Shown here: piece after piece, positions 5,531-11,926 of the stretch
Numbering within the stretch: position 1 is the stretch's first letter
Layout: every line of letters begins with the position of its first letter
Virus record (IMG/VR): IMGVR_UViG_3300009481_000097
Coordinates: 1-24,138 of that record
Reading direction: 5' to 3' (one strand)
Source of the DNA: a virus
Length of the DNA stretch: 24,138 nt
Program-made: the position numbers and the translations under genes
Notes under the pieces: generated by a model
What the model was told of the DNA's origin: nothing
Seen by the model: only the letters and a program-made list of their open reading frames with translations
Database searches by the model: none

Positions 5531-5949
5531 TGTGGGTATTTACAACTCAAGGTTATTTGTCCGTTGTGGACAAGGAAGAAAGCGGTGGTGAGTTGTGTGT
5601 CCGTTCACGTGACGATGAAGACCTTAAAGACTTGCAAGCGTATTTACAGCAAGCTTTGCGTAAAGGTGTTCCCATCATGCCAACTGGCAAAGCTGATTAT
5701 CAATACAGAATGTTTGTAGAGCGAGAGGACTTCATGAAGTACATGGTCCAGAAGATAAGGGAATTAAAGTATGACAACTTTAAAGACGCTTGTAGCTATA
5801 AAGAAGATTCTGTTTGGAGGCGCAAACCAGAGGCACTGTATGGCTTGGCTCGTATATGGGAAACCATTTGGGAGACTTGTAGCTATAACCGCTTTGGTGT
5901 GCCTAAAAGGGCGCAAGCTGATTGGGACCCTGAGAAGGAGTTCCTGTGA
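5530..5949 (+). CDS. Conserved 'MWVFTT' protein, 139 aa
   Basis: The N-terminus 'MWVFTTQGYLSVVDKEESGG', followed by 'LCVRSRDDEDLKDLQAYL', a 'GKADYQYRMFVEREDF' segment and 'LKYDNFKDAC', matches a small family found in phages and actinobacterial genomes whose members begin M-W-(I/V/L)-F-T-T and contain an 'xYxNFKxxV'-type motif. Function is unknown. It is coupled to the DUF932-like gene (TAATG) and overlaps the next small gene by four bases at its stop, so it sits inside an operon. There is no membrane segment or enzyme motif I can identify. Confidence 0.8.
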   Translation: MWVFTTQGYLSVVDKEESGGELCVRSRDDEDLKDLQAYLQQALRKGVPIMPTGKADYQYRMFVEREDFMKYMVQKIRELKYDNFKDACSYKEDSVWRRKPEALYGLARIWETIWETCSYNRFGVPKRAQADWDPEKEFL

Positions 5950-6098
5950 AATTCAAATTAGAGCATGGCAAGTTAAGCACTTACACCCACGAAGGGTGTA
6001 GGTGCAAGCCTTGCAAGGAAGCTAAACGTACTTACGAAGAAAATCGTAGGAATAAAATAAGAAAAGGCACATGGAGCAATCCTCGTGCGACTATCTAG
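5946..6098 (+). CDS. Small HG...C-R-C-x2-C protein, 50 aa
   Basis: GTG start overlapping the previous stop (GTGA). The peptide has 'EHGKLSTYTHEGCRCKPCKE', then 'AKRTYEENRRNKIRK'. The pattern H-G-x5-Y-x3-GCRC-x2-C-x2-A-x3-Y is shared with many tiny proteins of actinobacteriophages, and is the clearest pointer to that phage group here. The three cysteines plus histidine suggest one metal site, and the basic tail suggests nucleic-acid contact. Its TAG stop lies in the loop of start hairpin 5. Too short for common gene-length cut-offs, so easily missed. Confidence 0.7.
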   Translation: MKFKLEHGKLSTYTHEGCRCKPCKEAKRTYEENRRNKIRKGTWSNPRATI

Positions 6099-6106
6099 GA
6101 GGATAG
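6091..6106 (+). promoter_or_regulatory. SD-in-loop start hairpin 5
   Basis: ctatc-taggag-gatag: a 5-bp stem unlike the GTAC stems but fully paired, with the loop TAGGAG differing by one base from TGGGAG. The ATG at 6108 follows after one base. The stop codon of the upstream peptide is the first three bases of the loop. Confidence 0.68.
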
Positions 6107-6107
6107 C

Positions 6108-6362
6108 ATGGCAGAAATATTAGAAGATTTTCCAGCAAATTTGGCAGAGATGCGAGGAAGGCGAGCTAGGTATAAAGAGGAATGGTTTGATGGGCAAGTG
6201 AGGCTCCTGTACATGGAGACTGATTTGAACGAATACAAGTCCGTAAACTCAGCTCGTAATGCCTTGATATCTCAGTCTAAGTCTAGGGAGCTTGATTACA
6301 AAATTGTACAAAACAGAGGAAATCTGTATTTTCAGGTTGTAAAAAAGAATGTCACACCATAG
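6108..6362 (+). CDS. Hypothetical small protein, 84 aa
   Basis: Not recognised. An Arg-rich helix-like segment near the N-terminus ('EMRGRRARYKEEWFDG') is followed by 'YKSVNSARNALISQSKSREL' and a short beta-like end ('YKIVQNRGNLYFQVVKK'). The second half resembles small proteins in which a helix with regularly placed Ser/Ala/Arg precedes a two-strand element, seen in phage proteins of unknown role. It may bind nucleic acid, judging from charge only. The start is set by hairpin 5. Long hairpin E follows 10 bp after the stop. Confidence 0.7.
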   Translation: MAEILEDFPANLAEMRGRRARYKEEWFDGQVRLLYMETDLNEYKSVNSARNALISQSKSRELDYKIVQNRGNLYFQVVKKNVTP

Positions 6363-6372
6363 TTTTATACTA

Positions 6373-6419
6373 GTACTTAGTACTCAAGACTCTTTAGAGA
6401 GTCTTGAGTTACTTAGTAC
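6373..6419 (+). repeat. Long hairpin E before replication genes
   Basis: A perfect 12-bp stem actcaagactct/agagtcttgagt (6382-6393 with 6398-6409) has a TTAG loop, extended outward by gtacttagta against ttacttagtac with one mismatch and one bulge. The apex CTTTAG is the same as in copies A and D, but the arms are not polypyrimidine/polypurine. It lies 11 bp before the ATG of the nuclease gene, whose SD agggagg is just outside. It marks the border between the small-gene block and the replication operon. Confidence 0.72.
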
Positions 6420-6430
6420 AGGGAGGAATA

Positions 6431-7249
6431 ATGAAATATCCAATACATATAGATGAAAAAGGTCGCTACGTACACACTTGGGTACGCCAGTCCTCTATCA
6501 AAACATCTGATATGTGTATGAATCGGTTACGAGAGACAATGTTTGATCTTGTAAGCGACCCGAATAACGATGGAGCTGAGTTAGGTACAGCGTGCCACCA
6601 AGCCGTTGAAGATGTCATAATGTCTCGCATTGAGCAAGAAGCTGAAATGACAGAGCATGACATGTACGACGCATTTGACTACTATTGGGATGAAATGTCC
6701 GAAGAGGTAGACAACTGGCATTCCTATGGGGATGCCCAAACAGCATGGGATAACGGACGTGTAAAGCTAAAGAATTGGTATGACCACGTATTGCCCATGA
6801 TTGAGAAACCTGTAGGCGTAGAAGTAGATTTCAATAAGATCTTCATAGAAGACGACCAACGTGTTGTCTACCTACGTGGAACCGTTGACCTTGTGGAGGA
6901 ACACAGGCTTTGGGATTGGAAGTTCCCTAAAGCTAATTACACACGTGACCGATGGCAGTATGAGCGTTGGGACGTGCAGTCAATTGCCTACACATGGGCA
7001 TTGGAACAGCCAAACTTTAGGTTTGGTGTCATGCATAATTCTGGTTGGGGGACTATGGATTTAATGCGTGACGAATCGCACCATGATTGGTTGCGAACAA
7101 AAGTCGCTACTATCTGCGAATACGTTGAAAACAACTTACACCTTGAGGGTAAATGGTTGTTGAATGACAACGGTTGGTGGTGTAGTGAAAAATGGTGTCC
7201 AAGTTGGACACGGTGCAAGGGCGCTAAGCCCTTAGAAAGTGAGGAATAA
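6431..7249 (+). CDS. Cas4/RecB-type PD-(D/E)XK nuclease with Fe-S cysteines, 272 aa
   Basis: Probable DNA exonuclease of the RecB/Cas4 (PD-(D/E)XK) superfamily acting in phage recombination or DNA-end processing. 'LGTACHQAVEDV' supplies the RecB-type H (H56); 'LRGTVDLV' gives the metal-binding D153; 'LWDWKF' gives D162-x-K164; 'DVQSIAYTWAL' gives the Q/Y motif (Q183). One early cysteine (C29) and three late ones (C251, C256, C262) have the 1+3 layout of the 4Fe-4S cluster known in AddB and Cas4. The start at 6431 follows agggaggaata; an in-frame upstream start at 6404 lies in hairpin E. No Cas genes or CRISPR array are nearby, so the role is recombination rather than adaptation. Confidence 0.85.
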   Translation: MKYPIHIDEKGRYVHTWVRQSSIKTSDMCMNRLRETMFDLVSDPNNDGAELGTACHQAVEDVIMSRIEQEAEMTEHDMYDAFDYYWDEMSEEVDNWHSYGDAQTAWDNGRVKLKNWYDHVLPMIEKPVGVEVDFNKIFIEDDQRVVYLRGTVDLVEEHRLWDWKFPKANYTRDRWQYERWDVQSIAYTWALEQPNFRFGVMHNSGWGTMDLMRDESHHDWLRTKVATICEYVENNLHLEGKWLLNDNGWWCSEKWCPSWTRCKGAKPLESEE

Positions 7250-7250
7250 C

Positions 7251-7961
7251 ATGGCTTACTCCATGACTCCCATAGAGAGAGCGTCCATAGAGGCGCAAGT
7301 CTGTATAAAAGCAGGCGTTGAATTGGCGGTAGCTGAAATCGCCAAAGGCGTTGAGGGTGGTGTTGGGTTAGCAGTAGCTAACGCAGCGATGCTCGCAGAA
7401 AGCCTACATGACCTTAAAACAGTCATAGTGGAATCAGCAGGTGGAAGTGTGCAAACGCCTACACCAGTACCAATGACAACTGAAGCAGATATAGCAAAGG
7501 TATTTCCTAGCGCTGTAACTCAACCCAGCACAGGGACAAGAGTTTCACAGTACATATCTGATGAAGATTATGCAATGGTTCATAAACTGTACATGACTGA
7601 GAAAGCTTCAGGCGTGGCATATGGTTCCAAAGATTCAGCATTTATGTGCAATCAAGCCATAAGGAAATTGTTCAATAATGGAACACGAGTGTTCCCAACA
7701 GATTATTGGGCTGAAGGCTACAGAGGTAAAGAGATCCCTATGACCAAAAATGGTAAATGTGGACTCGGAGACTTCAAGCTTAAGAAAGGCTTGTCACTTG
7801 ACGCAGAAGGAACACCTGTTCTTGGAAGCGGAGAAGGTTCACACCCTCTTGCTAACAAGAGTGGTTATTTCGGAGCGCTTGTGAAGCACACTCCATTCAG
7901 TTGGGCTGATCGTCCAGACCCCCTTGATCCGCAAGGTTGGTTGGTCGGCATAGATGCCTGA
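7251..7961 (+). CDS. Hypothetical replication-operon protein, 236 aa
   Basis: Not recognised. The N-terminal third is Ala/Val/Glu-rich and helical ('GVELAVAEIAKGVEGGVGLA'), then comes a Thr/Pro linker, and the C-terminal part is mixed alpha/beta with aromatic residues ('TDYWAEGYRGKEIPM', 'SGYFGALVKHTPFSW'). It starts one base after the nuclease stop and overlaps the helicase start by 8 nt. The location between nuclease and helicase would suit a single-strand DNA-binding protein or a helicase loader, but no SSB motif is visible. The SD gagga (7241-7245) sets the ATG at 7251 over the in-frame GTG at 7239. Confidence 0.8.
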   Translation: MAYSMTPIERASIEAQVCIKAGVELAVAEIAKGVEGGVGLAVANAAMLAESLHDLKTVIVESAGGSVQTPTPVPMTTEADIAKVFPSAVTQPSTGTRVSQYISDEDYAMVHKLYMTEKASGVAYGSKDSAFMCNQAIRKLFNNGTRVFPTDYWAEGYRGKEIPMTKNGKCGLGDFKLKKGLSLDAEGTPVLGSGEGSHPLANKSGYFGALVKHTPFSWADRPDPLDPQGWLVGIDA

Positions 7962-8946
7962 TCGTATCTCAATTGAAGATGCGTTTGACTTAGTAGGGCA
8001 AGCAGCCACAGAAACTCCTGTGGTTGCTGCCCCAAAGGTTAAAGAAGTGGATGGCATATCAAACGGCGACCTGAACCGCCTGTTTACACCAAAGTCAGAA
8101 CAGATGAAGCGGATGCGTTCTGATCTACGTGTAGGCAACGAATGGCGTTTCGGCATACGGCAGTTTGATGAAGCCACACTTGGAGGTGCAAGAGCAGGTC
8201 AACTAATTACCCTTATCGGTAAAACGCATACAGGTAAAACGATGGTTGGCATGAACATGGTTGCACGTAATCCAAACCACAGAACCTTGTGGGTCAGTCC
8301 TGATGAGACTGAGACAATGTTCTGGGGCAGATACTCAGCTATGAAGCTAGAAGTATCGCAGTCGGACTGGATCAGTAGGCTTATACGTGGAGATGAAATA
8401 GCTTGGGAGCGAATGACGGAAGTCGTTGACAACCAAAAGAATCTACACTTTGAGTCCACTGGCATGTCAGTAGACGACTTAGACAAAGCTATGAGAATAG
8501 CATCTACACAACTATGGAATGGTGAGCGCCCACAGGTGCTTGTCTATGACTACTTAGAGCTGATAAGGGGTGGCACAGGCGACGCACAAAGCGTGCAAGC
8601 CAAGATTGAATCCTTTAAACAGCTCGTTTCTGACTGGCGGATTGTAGGCGTAATGCTACATCAGTCTGGTCGTGGAGCAGGTCAACGTGGTAGTGCAGGA
8701 GGCATTGATTCTGGTAGGTTCGGTTCTACGTCAGAAAGCCACTTCGTGTTTGAAACATGGAGAAGGTGGGATGACACATCGTTAGATGAAGAAACCCGAT
8801 CATGGTATCAGGATGAGATCAGTGTCGGTCTACACAAAAACAAAGCTGGCGAAGGTCAGAAAGCAGAGGTTAATTTAACTATTCACCCTAGTGGTCGCCT
8901 GTTAGAAGCAGGAGTATCGTGGGAGCAGATGAGCTTAGATGAGTAG
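7954..8946 (+). CDS. DnaB/RecA-fold replicative helicase-type ATPase, 330 aa
   Basis: P-loop ATPase of the RecA/DnaB fold. Walker A is 'GKTHTGKT' (89-96); Walker B is 'VLVYDYLEL' with D199; an H-Q pair in 'VGVMLHQSGRG' (H236-Q237) occupies the position of the sensor motif. 'TLWVSPDETETMFWGRYSAM' fits the strand-helix after Walker A, where DnaB carries its conserved Glu. It is much shorter than full DnaB (about 450 aa): only a short variable N-terminus precedes the ATPase core, with no DnaB primase-interacting domain visible. With the adjacent primase it should form the phage replisome core. A RadA/RecA-like recombinase is the alternative. Confidence 0.85.
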   Translation: MPDRISIEDAFDLVGQAATETPVVAAPKVKEVDGISNGDLNRLFTPKSEQMKRMRSDLRVGNEWRFGIRQFDEATLGGARAGQLITLIGKTHTGKTMVGMNMVARNPNHRTLWVSPDETETMFWGRYSAMKLEVSQSDWISRLIRGDEIAWERMTEVVDNQKNLHFESTGMSVDDLDKAMRIASTQLWNGERPQVLVYDYLELIRGGTGDAQSVQAKIESFKQLVSDWRIVGVMLHQSGRGAGQRGSAGGIDSGRFGSTSESHFVFETWRRWDDTSLDEETRSWYQDEISVGLHKNKAGEGQKAEVNLTIHPSGRLLEAGVSWEQMSLDE

Positions 8947-9952
8947 AGAATCAACCTTTTATCAATTATTCAAAGGATACCCAGAGGCATACGGCACTAA
9001 TGAAGGCGGTTGCAAATGGGAATCAGTCAACCTAGACCTCATTCGTGGGCATTTGTATGGTTCAACGATGATCGGAACGTACCCAATGGTGTACGATCCG
9101 CATTGTAAGTTGGATTTACTTGGACCACTAGCCCATGATACTGAGCGCAAATACGCCAACATGCAAAAACACATGTGGCATTGCAGATGGGGTGCAATTG
9201 ACATAGATGAAGGTGACGACTCACTAGACTACGCATTTAACGCCAAAACAATATTGCAGGCAATAGACGTACCTAGCTGGGTTGAGCTATCACGATCTAA
9301 AGGCTGTCACGTATGGGTGTTCTGCGAAGACTTCGTAGAGGCATCCATTATGCGTAAAGTCCTAAAAGCAGCAATGCAGTTAGGAGACATACCTTATGAC
9401 GCTGTTTACCCTAAGCAAGATCACCTAGATGGACCAGTAGGCAATTACATGCGACTTCCATATGGGAAAGATAGACCCATAGGTAGACAGACTATGCTCA
9501 CAGACGAAGGTGGAACTATAGAACTTGACCAGTTCTTGTACGAAGCAGAGGAAAACAAAGCACGAATAGTAGCGTTAGAAGCAGCTAGCACGCTGTATAA
9601 GGAGCCAGTTTCAACACTACCTCCTTTACGTGACTATTCTAAAGAGCCTTTAATGACCATTGATGGCTCTAAGTTGCGAGGTTTAGCAAAGCAGATGTAC
9701 GAGGAAGGACCAGTAGCCTATTACCGTACTGGTGAAGGCGCTGGTAGGGGTCGTCATGGATTTCTTAACCGTTTTGCACGTGCAATGTGGGAAGCCAACT
9801 ATAGTAAGAGTGACATAGTTTCTTGGACATCAGACCTAGATAGCCGTTTAGGTTCATGGTATGAAGAGGGACCTAAATTCTCAGGGAGAAAAGATGGCTC
9901 AAAACAAATCCAACACCTCGTTGAAAAAGCCCAAAGGCAAGCAAGAAGATAG
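8939..9952 (+). CDS. Archaeo-eukaryotic-type (AEP) primase, 337 aa
   Basis: Probable DNA primase of the archaeo-eukaryotic primase superfamily. The three catalytic signatures are in order: hhhDhD as 'WGAIDIDEGDD' (D88, D90), S-x-G-x-H as 'ELSRSKGCHVWVF' (H124), and 'GNYMRLPYGKDR' (R172) for the third motif. The 'SRSKGxHVWVF' and 'MRLPYG' wording resembles AEP primases of plasmids, phages and TOTE-type elements. The C-terminal third, with 'GRGRHGFLNRFARAMWEANY', looks like the helical PriCT-like region. It overlaps the helicase gene by 8 nt and the RusA gene by 59 nt. Confidence 0.85.
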   Translation: MSRESTFYQLFKGYPEAYGTNEGGCKWESVNLDLIRGHLYGSTMIGTYPMVYDPHCKLDLLGPLAHDTERKYANMQKHMWHCRWGAIDIDEGDDSLDYAFNAKTILQAIDVPSWVELSRSKGCHVWVFCEDFVEASIMRKVLKAAMQLGDIPYDAVYPKQDHLDGPVGNYMRLPYGKDRPIGRQTMLTDEGGTIELDQFLYEAEENKARIVALEAASTLYKEPVSTLPPLRDYSKEPLMTIDGSKLRGLAKQMYEEGPVAYYRTGEGAGRGRHGFLNRFARAMWEANYSKSDIVSWTSDLDSRLGSWYEEGPKFSGRKDGSKQIQHLVEKAQRQARR

Positions 9953-10286
9953 CTTTGCTTTCACGGTAGAAGGACGACCAGTTCCTAAAGGTCGTCCAAG
10001 AATGTCCAGAAAAGGTCGGGTGTATACGCCTGAAGCTACGAAAGAAGCTGAACAGCAGTACGTTGATAGCGTCAGCGATGCACCTACCTTTGAAGGCTCC
10101 GTGTATGTTGAATTAACATTCAGCAAAGAAAGCACAGATATAGTAATTACGTCCAAAGAGGACTGGAAAAGCCCTCTACGTGGAGATTTAGATAATTACA
10201 TTAAACTTGCCTTAGACGGTATACAAAAAGCAGGCATCATCGCTAACGACAAACAAGTCGTTGGCGTACATGCCGTAAAAATATAG
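9894..10286 (+). CDS. rusA: RusA-family Holliday junction resolvase, 130 aa
   Basis: RusA-type endonuclease that cuts four-way DNA junctions to resolve recombination or replication intermediates. 'VEGRPVPKGRPRMSRKGRVY' is the conserved N-terminal strand and basic loop. 'RGDLDNYIKLALDGI' supplies the metal ligands D98 and D100, and 'ANDKQVV' supplies D119 and K120, the residues known to be essential in RusA. Length is normal for the family. The ATG at 9894 follows agggag; an in-frame ATG at 9861 lacks an SD. The gene starts inside the primase gene, and its stop lies in the stem of the next start hairpin. Confidence 0.92.
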   Translation: MAQNKSNTSLKKPKGKQEDSFAFTVEGRPVPKGRPRMSRKGRVYTPEATKEAEQQYVDSVSDAPTFEGSVYVELTFSKESTDIVITSKEDWKSPLRGDLDNYIKLALDGIQKAGIIANDKQVVGVHAVKI

Positions 10287-10295
10287 GGGGTATAT
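10281..10295 (+). promoter_or_regulatory. SD-in-loop start hairpin 6 (divergent)
   Basis: atata-ggggg-tatat: a 5-bp A/T-only stem with the SD as a 5-nt G loop, directly followed by the GTG at 10296. The stop of the RusA gene is in the stem and loop edge. It is weaker than copies 1-5 and could be chance, but the geometry is the same. Confidence 0.4.
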
Positions 10296-10733
10296 GTGAG
10301 TTTCAAAGATCAATCATTCAGTAAACGCTTTCAAGGTATGGGAGACATAGCAGAAGGCGCATTTGAAGAAAGATACCCAGAGAATTACGTCAGGTACGGT
10401 TTGAACAGACCACCCCTGAAGATGAGTTCTCTCCCTCCTGTAGTCAGGTACACGCCTGATTATTTAACCTCAAAAGCATTTGTTGAGGTACAAGGATTAG
10501 GTGCGGATCAAATTTTTAAACTCAAAATAGACAAATTAGAGTCTCTTAGCCATTGGAATGCCATGCATCCTGTGTTGCTGTACGTGTATGACTCGCACAA
10601 CACTCGTGACAAAGTGCTAGATTGGAAAACGCTTACAAATCTTACAGTAAAAGCGAAGATAGCAAGCTTTCCAGAAGGCAAAAAATATTATGCTGTGCCA
10701 GCTTCACAGATATGGGTTGATGCCGAATCGTGA
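10296..10733 (+). CDS. PD-(D/E)XK-like endonuclease, 145 aa
   Basis: Small putative nuclease. 'GDIAEGAFEERYPENYVRYG' gives a leading Glu, 'VRYTPDYLTS' gives D55, and 'AFVEVQGLG' gives E64-x-Q66. This D...E-x-Q layout is a known variant of the PD-(D/E)XK active site, with Gln in place of Lys. Size and position next to RusA fit phage endonucleases or resolvase-like enzymes in recombination operons. The GTG start follows ggggg in hairpin 6. The alternative is an inactive or structural member of the fold. No HNH or GIY-YIG motif is present. Confidence 0.68.
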   Translation: MSFKDQSFSKRFQGMGDIAEGAFEERYPENYVRYGLNRPPLKMSSLPPVVRYTPDYLTSKAFVEVQGLGADQIFKLKIDKLESLSHWNAMHPVLLYVYDSHNTRDKVLDWKTLTNLTVKAKIASFPEGKKYYAVPASQIWVDAES

Positions 10734-11100
10734 AGTCCTAAGAGACACCATTGACTTTGGATGGCTCTTTACGCTGGCAGCAGCGAAAGAGCCAAAGCAA
10801 CCAGTCACGCCCAGTCAAGCCATGCTGGAAACAAAACCCAACCAACCCATAGAAATTTCTGCACTAGAGCGATTGGAATTAAGGGAAGTTGTAGCAAGCG
10901 CATTAGAAAACCTAACACCAGAAGAAGTTTGGATACTAAATGCCCTATTGTTTGAAAGGCTTAGTCTTAGACAAGCAGGTAGAATACTGCAAATACCTAA
11001 GACGACTCTCGCTCGCAGGCGAGATAAGATACTTAAAAAGTTAAAAAAAATTTTAGAAAACGAACCACTCGTAAGGGAGTATTTAAATGATAAAGCCTGA
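10720..11100 (+). CDS. Sigma-region-4-like helix-turn-helix protein, 126 aa
   Basis: The C-terminal half, 'LENLTPEEVWILNALLFERL' then 'SLRQAGRILQIPKTTLARRR' then 'DKILKKLKKIL', reads as a region-4/LuxR-type helix-turn-helix, including the Leu-Ser-x-x-Glu-like turn and the arginine-rich recognition helix. No sigma region 2 is present, so it is not a complete sigma factor. It could be a transcription activator, an anti-sigma or a co-sigma protein that switches to late (minus-strand) transcription. The start is uncertain: ATG 10720 overlaps the upstream gene by 14 nt and has only a weak SD; ATG 10690 is possible. Confidence 0.7.
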   Translation: MPNREVLRDTIDFGWLFTLAAAKEPKQPVTPSQAMLETKPNQPIEISALERLELREVVASALENLTPEEVWILNALLFERLSLRQAGRILQIPKTTLARRRDKILKKLKKILENEPLVREYLNDKA

Positions 11101-11659
11101 AGTCGGTCCCAAAACATGGGATGACGCAGCTCAATTATGTGCAGATAAAATAGATGCAAAAAGAAACGATGGGGTGCAACACCCTAATCGTGATGATGGT
11201 GAAGCAATGCTAAACGACATGCGTGTGTCATTTGACGATTTCGCAGCATGGTCATACGGCAGAGAATTAACAGAACTAGATCGTAACGTTATAACAGAAT
11301 ACTTTATAGCGTTAGCTATCGTTACGCTTGATACAGCACCTCATTACGACAACGTAGGCGTATCGTTAACGTCTGCGGAAGAGATATTGCCGTTATTACG
11401 CAGGAAACAGGAAGACTACGGATACCAAAACATTCACCGTTTCGGAACAGATGGGATAATTGTTCGTGCGCATGACAAAATAGCAAGAATAGAAAACCTG
11501 ACAGACCTACAAGTTGAAGGCAGAAATGAATCGCTAATAGATTCATTTACTGACTTGATAGGTTATTGCATAATAGGAATGATGGAAGTGCAAGGCATAT
11601 GGATGTTGCCTCTCAGCTCAAGCCCTAATCTTCATCCTCAAGGTTCCCTAACAGACTAG
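11087..11659 (+). CDS. MazG-like / Nmad1 (DUF1599)-like protein, 190 aa
   Basis: The segment 'LLRRKQEDYGYQNIHRFGTD', continuing 'GIIVRAHDKIARIENL', then 'ESLIDSFTDLIGYCIIGM', follows the pattern K-x-x-DYG ... G-x-x-R-x-x-DK-x-x-R ... ES-x-x-D-x-x-x-DLxGY of DUF1599, also called nucleotide-modification-associated domain 1, an all-helical domain related to MazG-type NTP pyrophosphohydrolases. It would act on nucleotides, possibly those used for base modification. Residues 1-95 form a further helical part I do not recognise. The ATG overlaps the previous gene by 14 nt; the last 35 nt overlap the convergent gene on the other strand. Confidence 0.72.
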   Translation: MIKPEVGPKTWDDAAQLCADKIDAKRNDGVQHPNRDDGEAMLNDMRVSFDDFAAWSYGRELTELDRNVITEYFIALAIVTLDTAPHYDNVGVSLTSAEEILPLLRRKQEDYGYQNIHRFGTDGIIVRAHDKIARIENLTDLQVEGRNESLIDSFTDLIGYCIIGMMEVQGIWMLPLSSSPNLHPQGSLTD

Positions 11660-11924
11660 TAGCTCGCATAATCATTTCAGTTATAGTCTCAAAAACATAA
11701 CTATGAACAGGGCAATTGTCGTAATCGCCTTCTATTGCTTCATGGTTAAATGCCATAGCATGTTCGTAAGGCAAAACTAGTAAAATGCCTAGAGATCCTT
11801 TATGCCAGACAGCATGATTGCCGTCTTCTACTACAAGAGATGATGAAGTTTTTTTGATGTTTGCGTGTATTTCCGCTGCGATGTCATTGCCTTCAGCTAT
11901 CACCCACTCATCAAAAGGGTCCAT
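11625..11924 (-). CDS. Hypothetical protein downstream of lysis genes, 99 aa
   Basis: Not recognised. Acidic, soluble-looking 99-residue protein ('MDPFDEWVIAEGNDIAAEIH', 'GILLVLPYEHAMAFNHEA') with no signal peptide or clear membrane helix. It starts 2 bp after the stop of the holin-like gene without a good SD, suggesting coupled translation. It is the last gene of the minus-strand unit, and its 3' end overlaps the convergent replication operon by 35 bp. The position would suit a lysis accessory protein, but it lacks the lipobox or transmembrane helix expected of a spanin. Confidence 0.65.
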   Translation of the reverse strand: MDPFDEWVIAEGNDIAAEIHANIKKTSSSLVVEDGNHAVWHKGSLGILLVLPYEHAMAFNHEAIEGDYDNCPVHSYVFETITEMIMRATSLLGNLEDED

Positions 11925-11926
11925 GA

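Noticed and set aside
5771-6001. 76-codon frame overlapping the 5530 gene
   Set aside because: Shadow frame; it also conflicts with the well-matched HG...CRC-x2-C peptide at 5946.
6431-7249. Cas4-like nuclease as sign of a CRISPR-Cas locus
   Set aside because: No Cas1/Cas2 or other Cas gene and no repeat-spacer array in the window; the operon is replication/recombination.
10720-11100. Complete sigma factor
   Set aside because: Only region-4-like helix-turn-helix sequence is present; no region 2 aromatic/basic motif, and the protein is too short.
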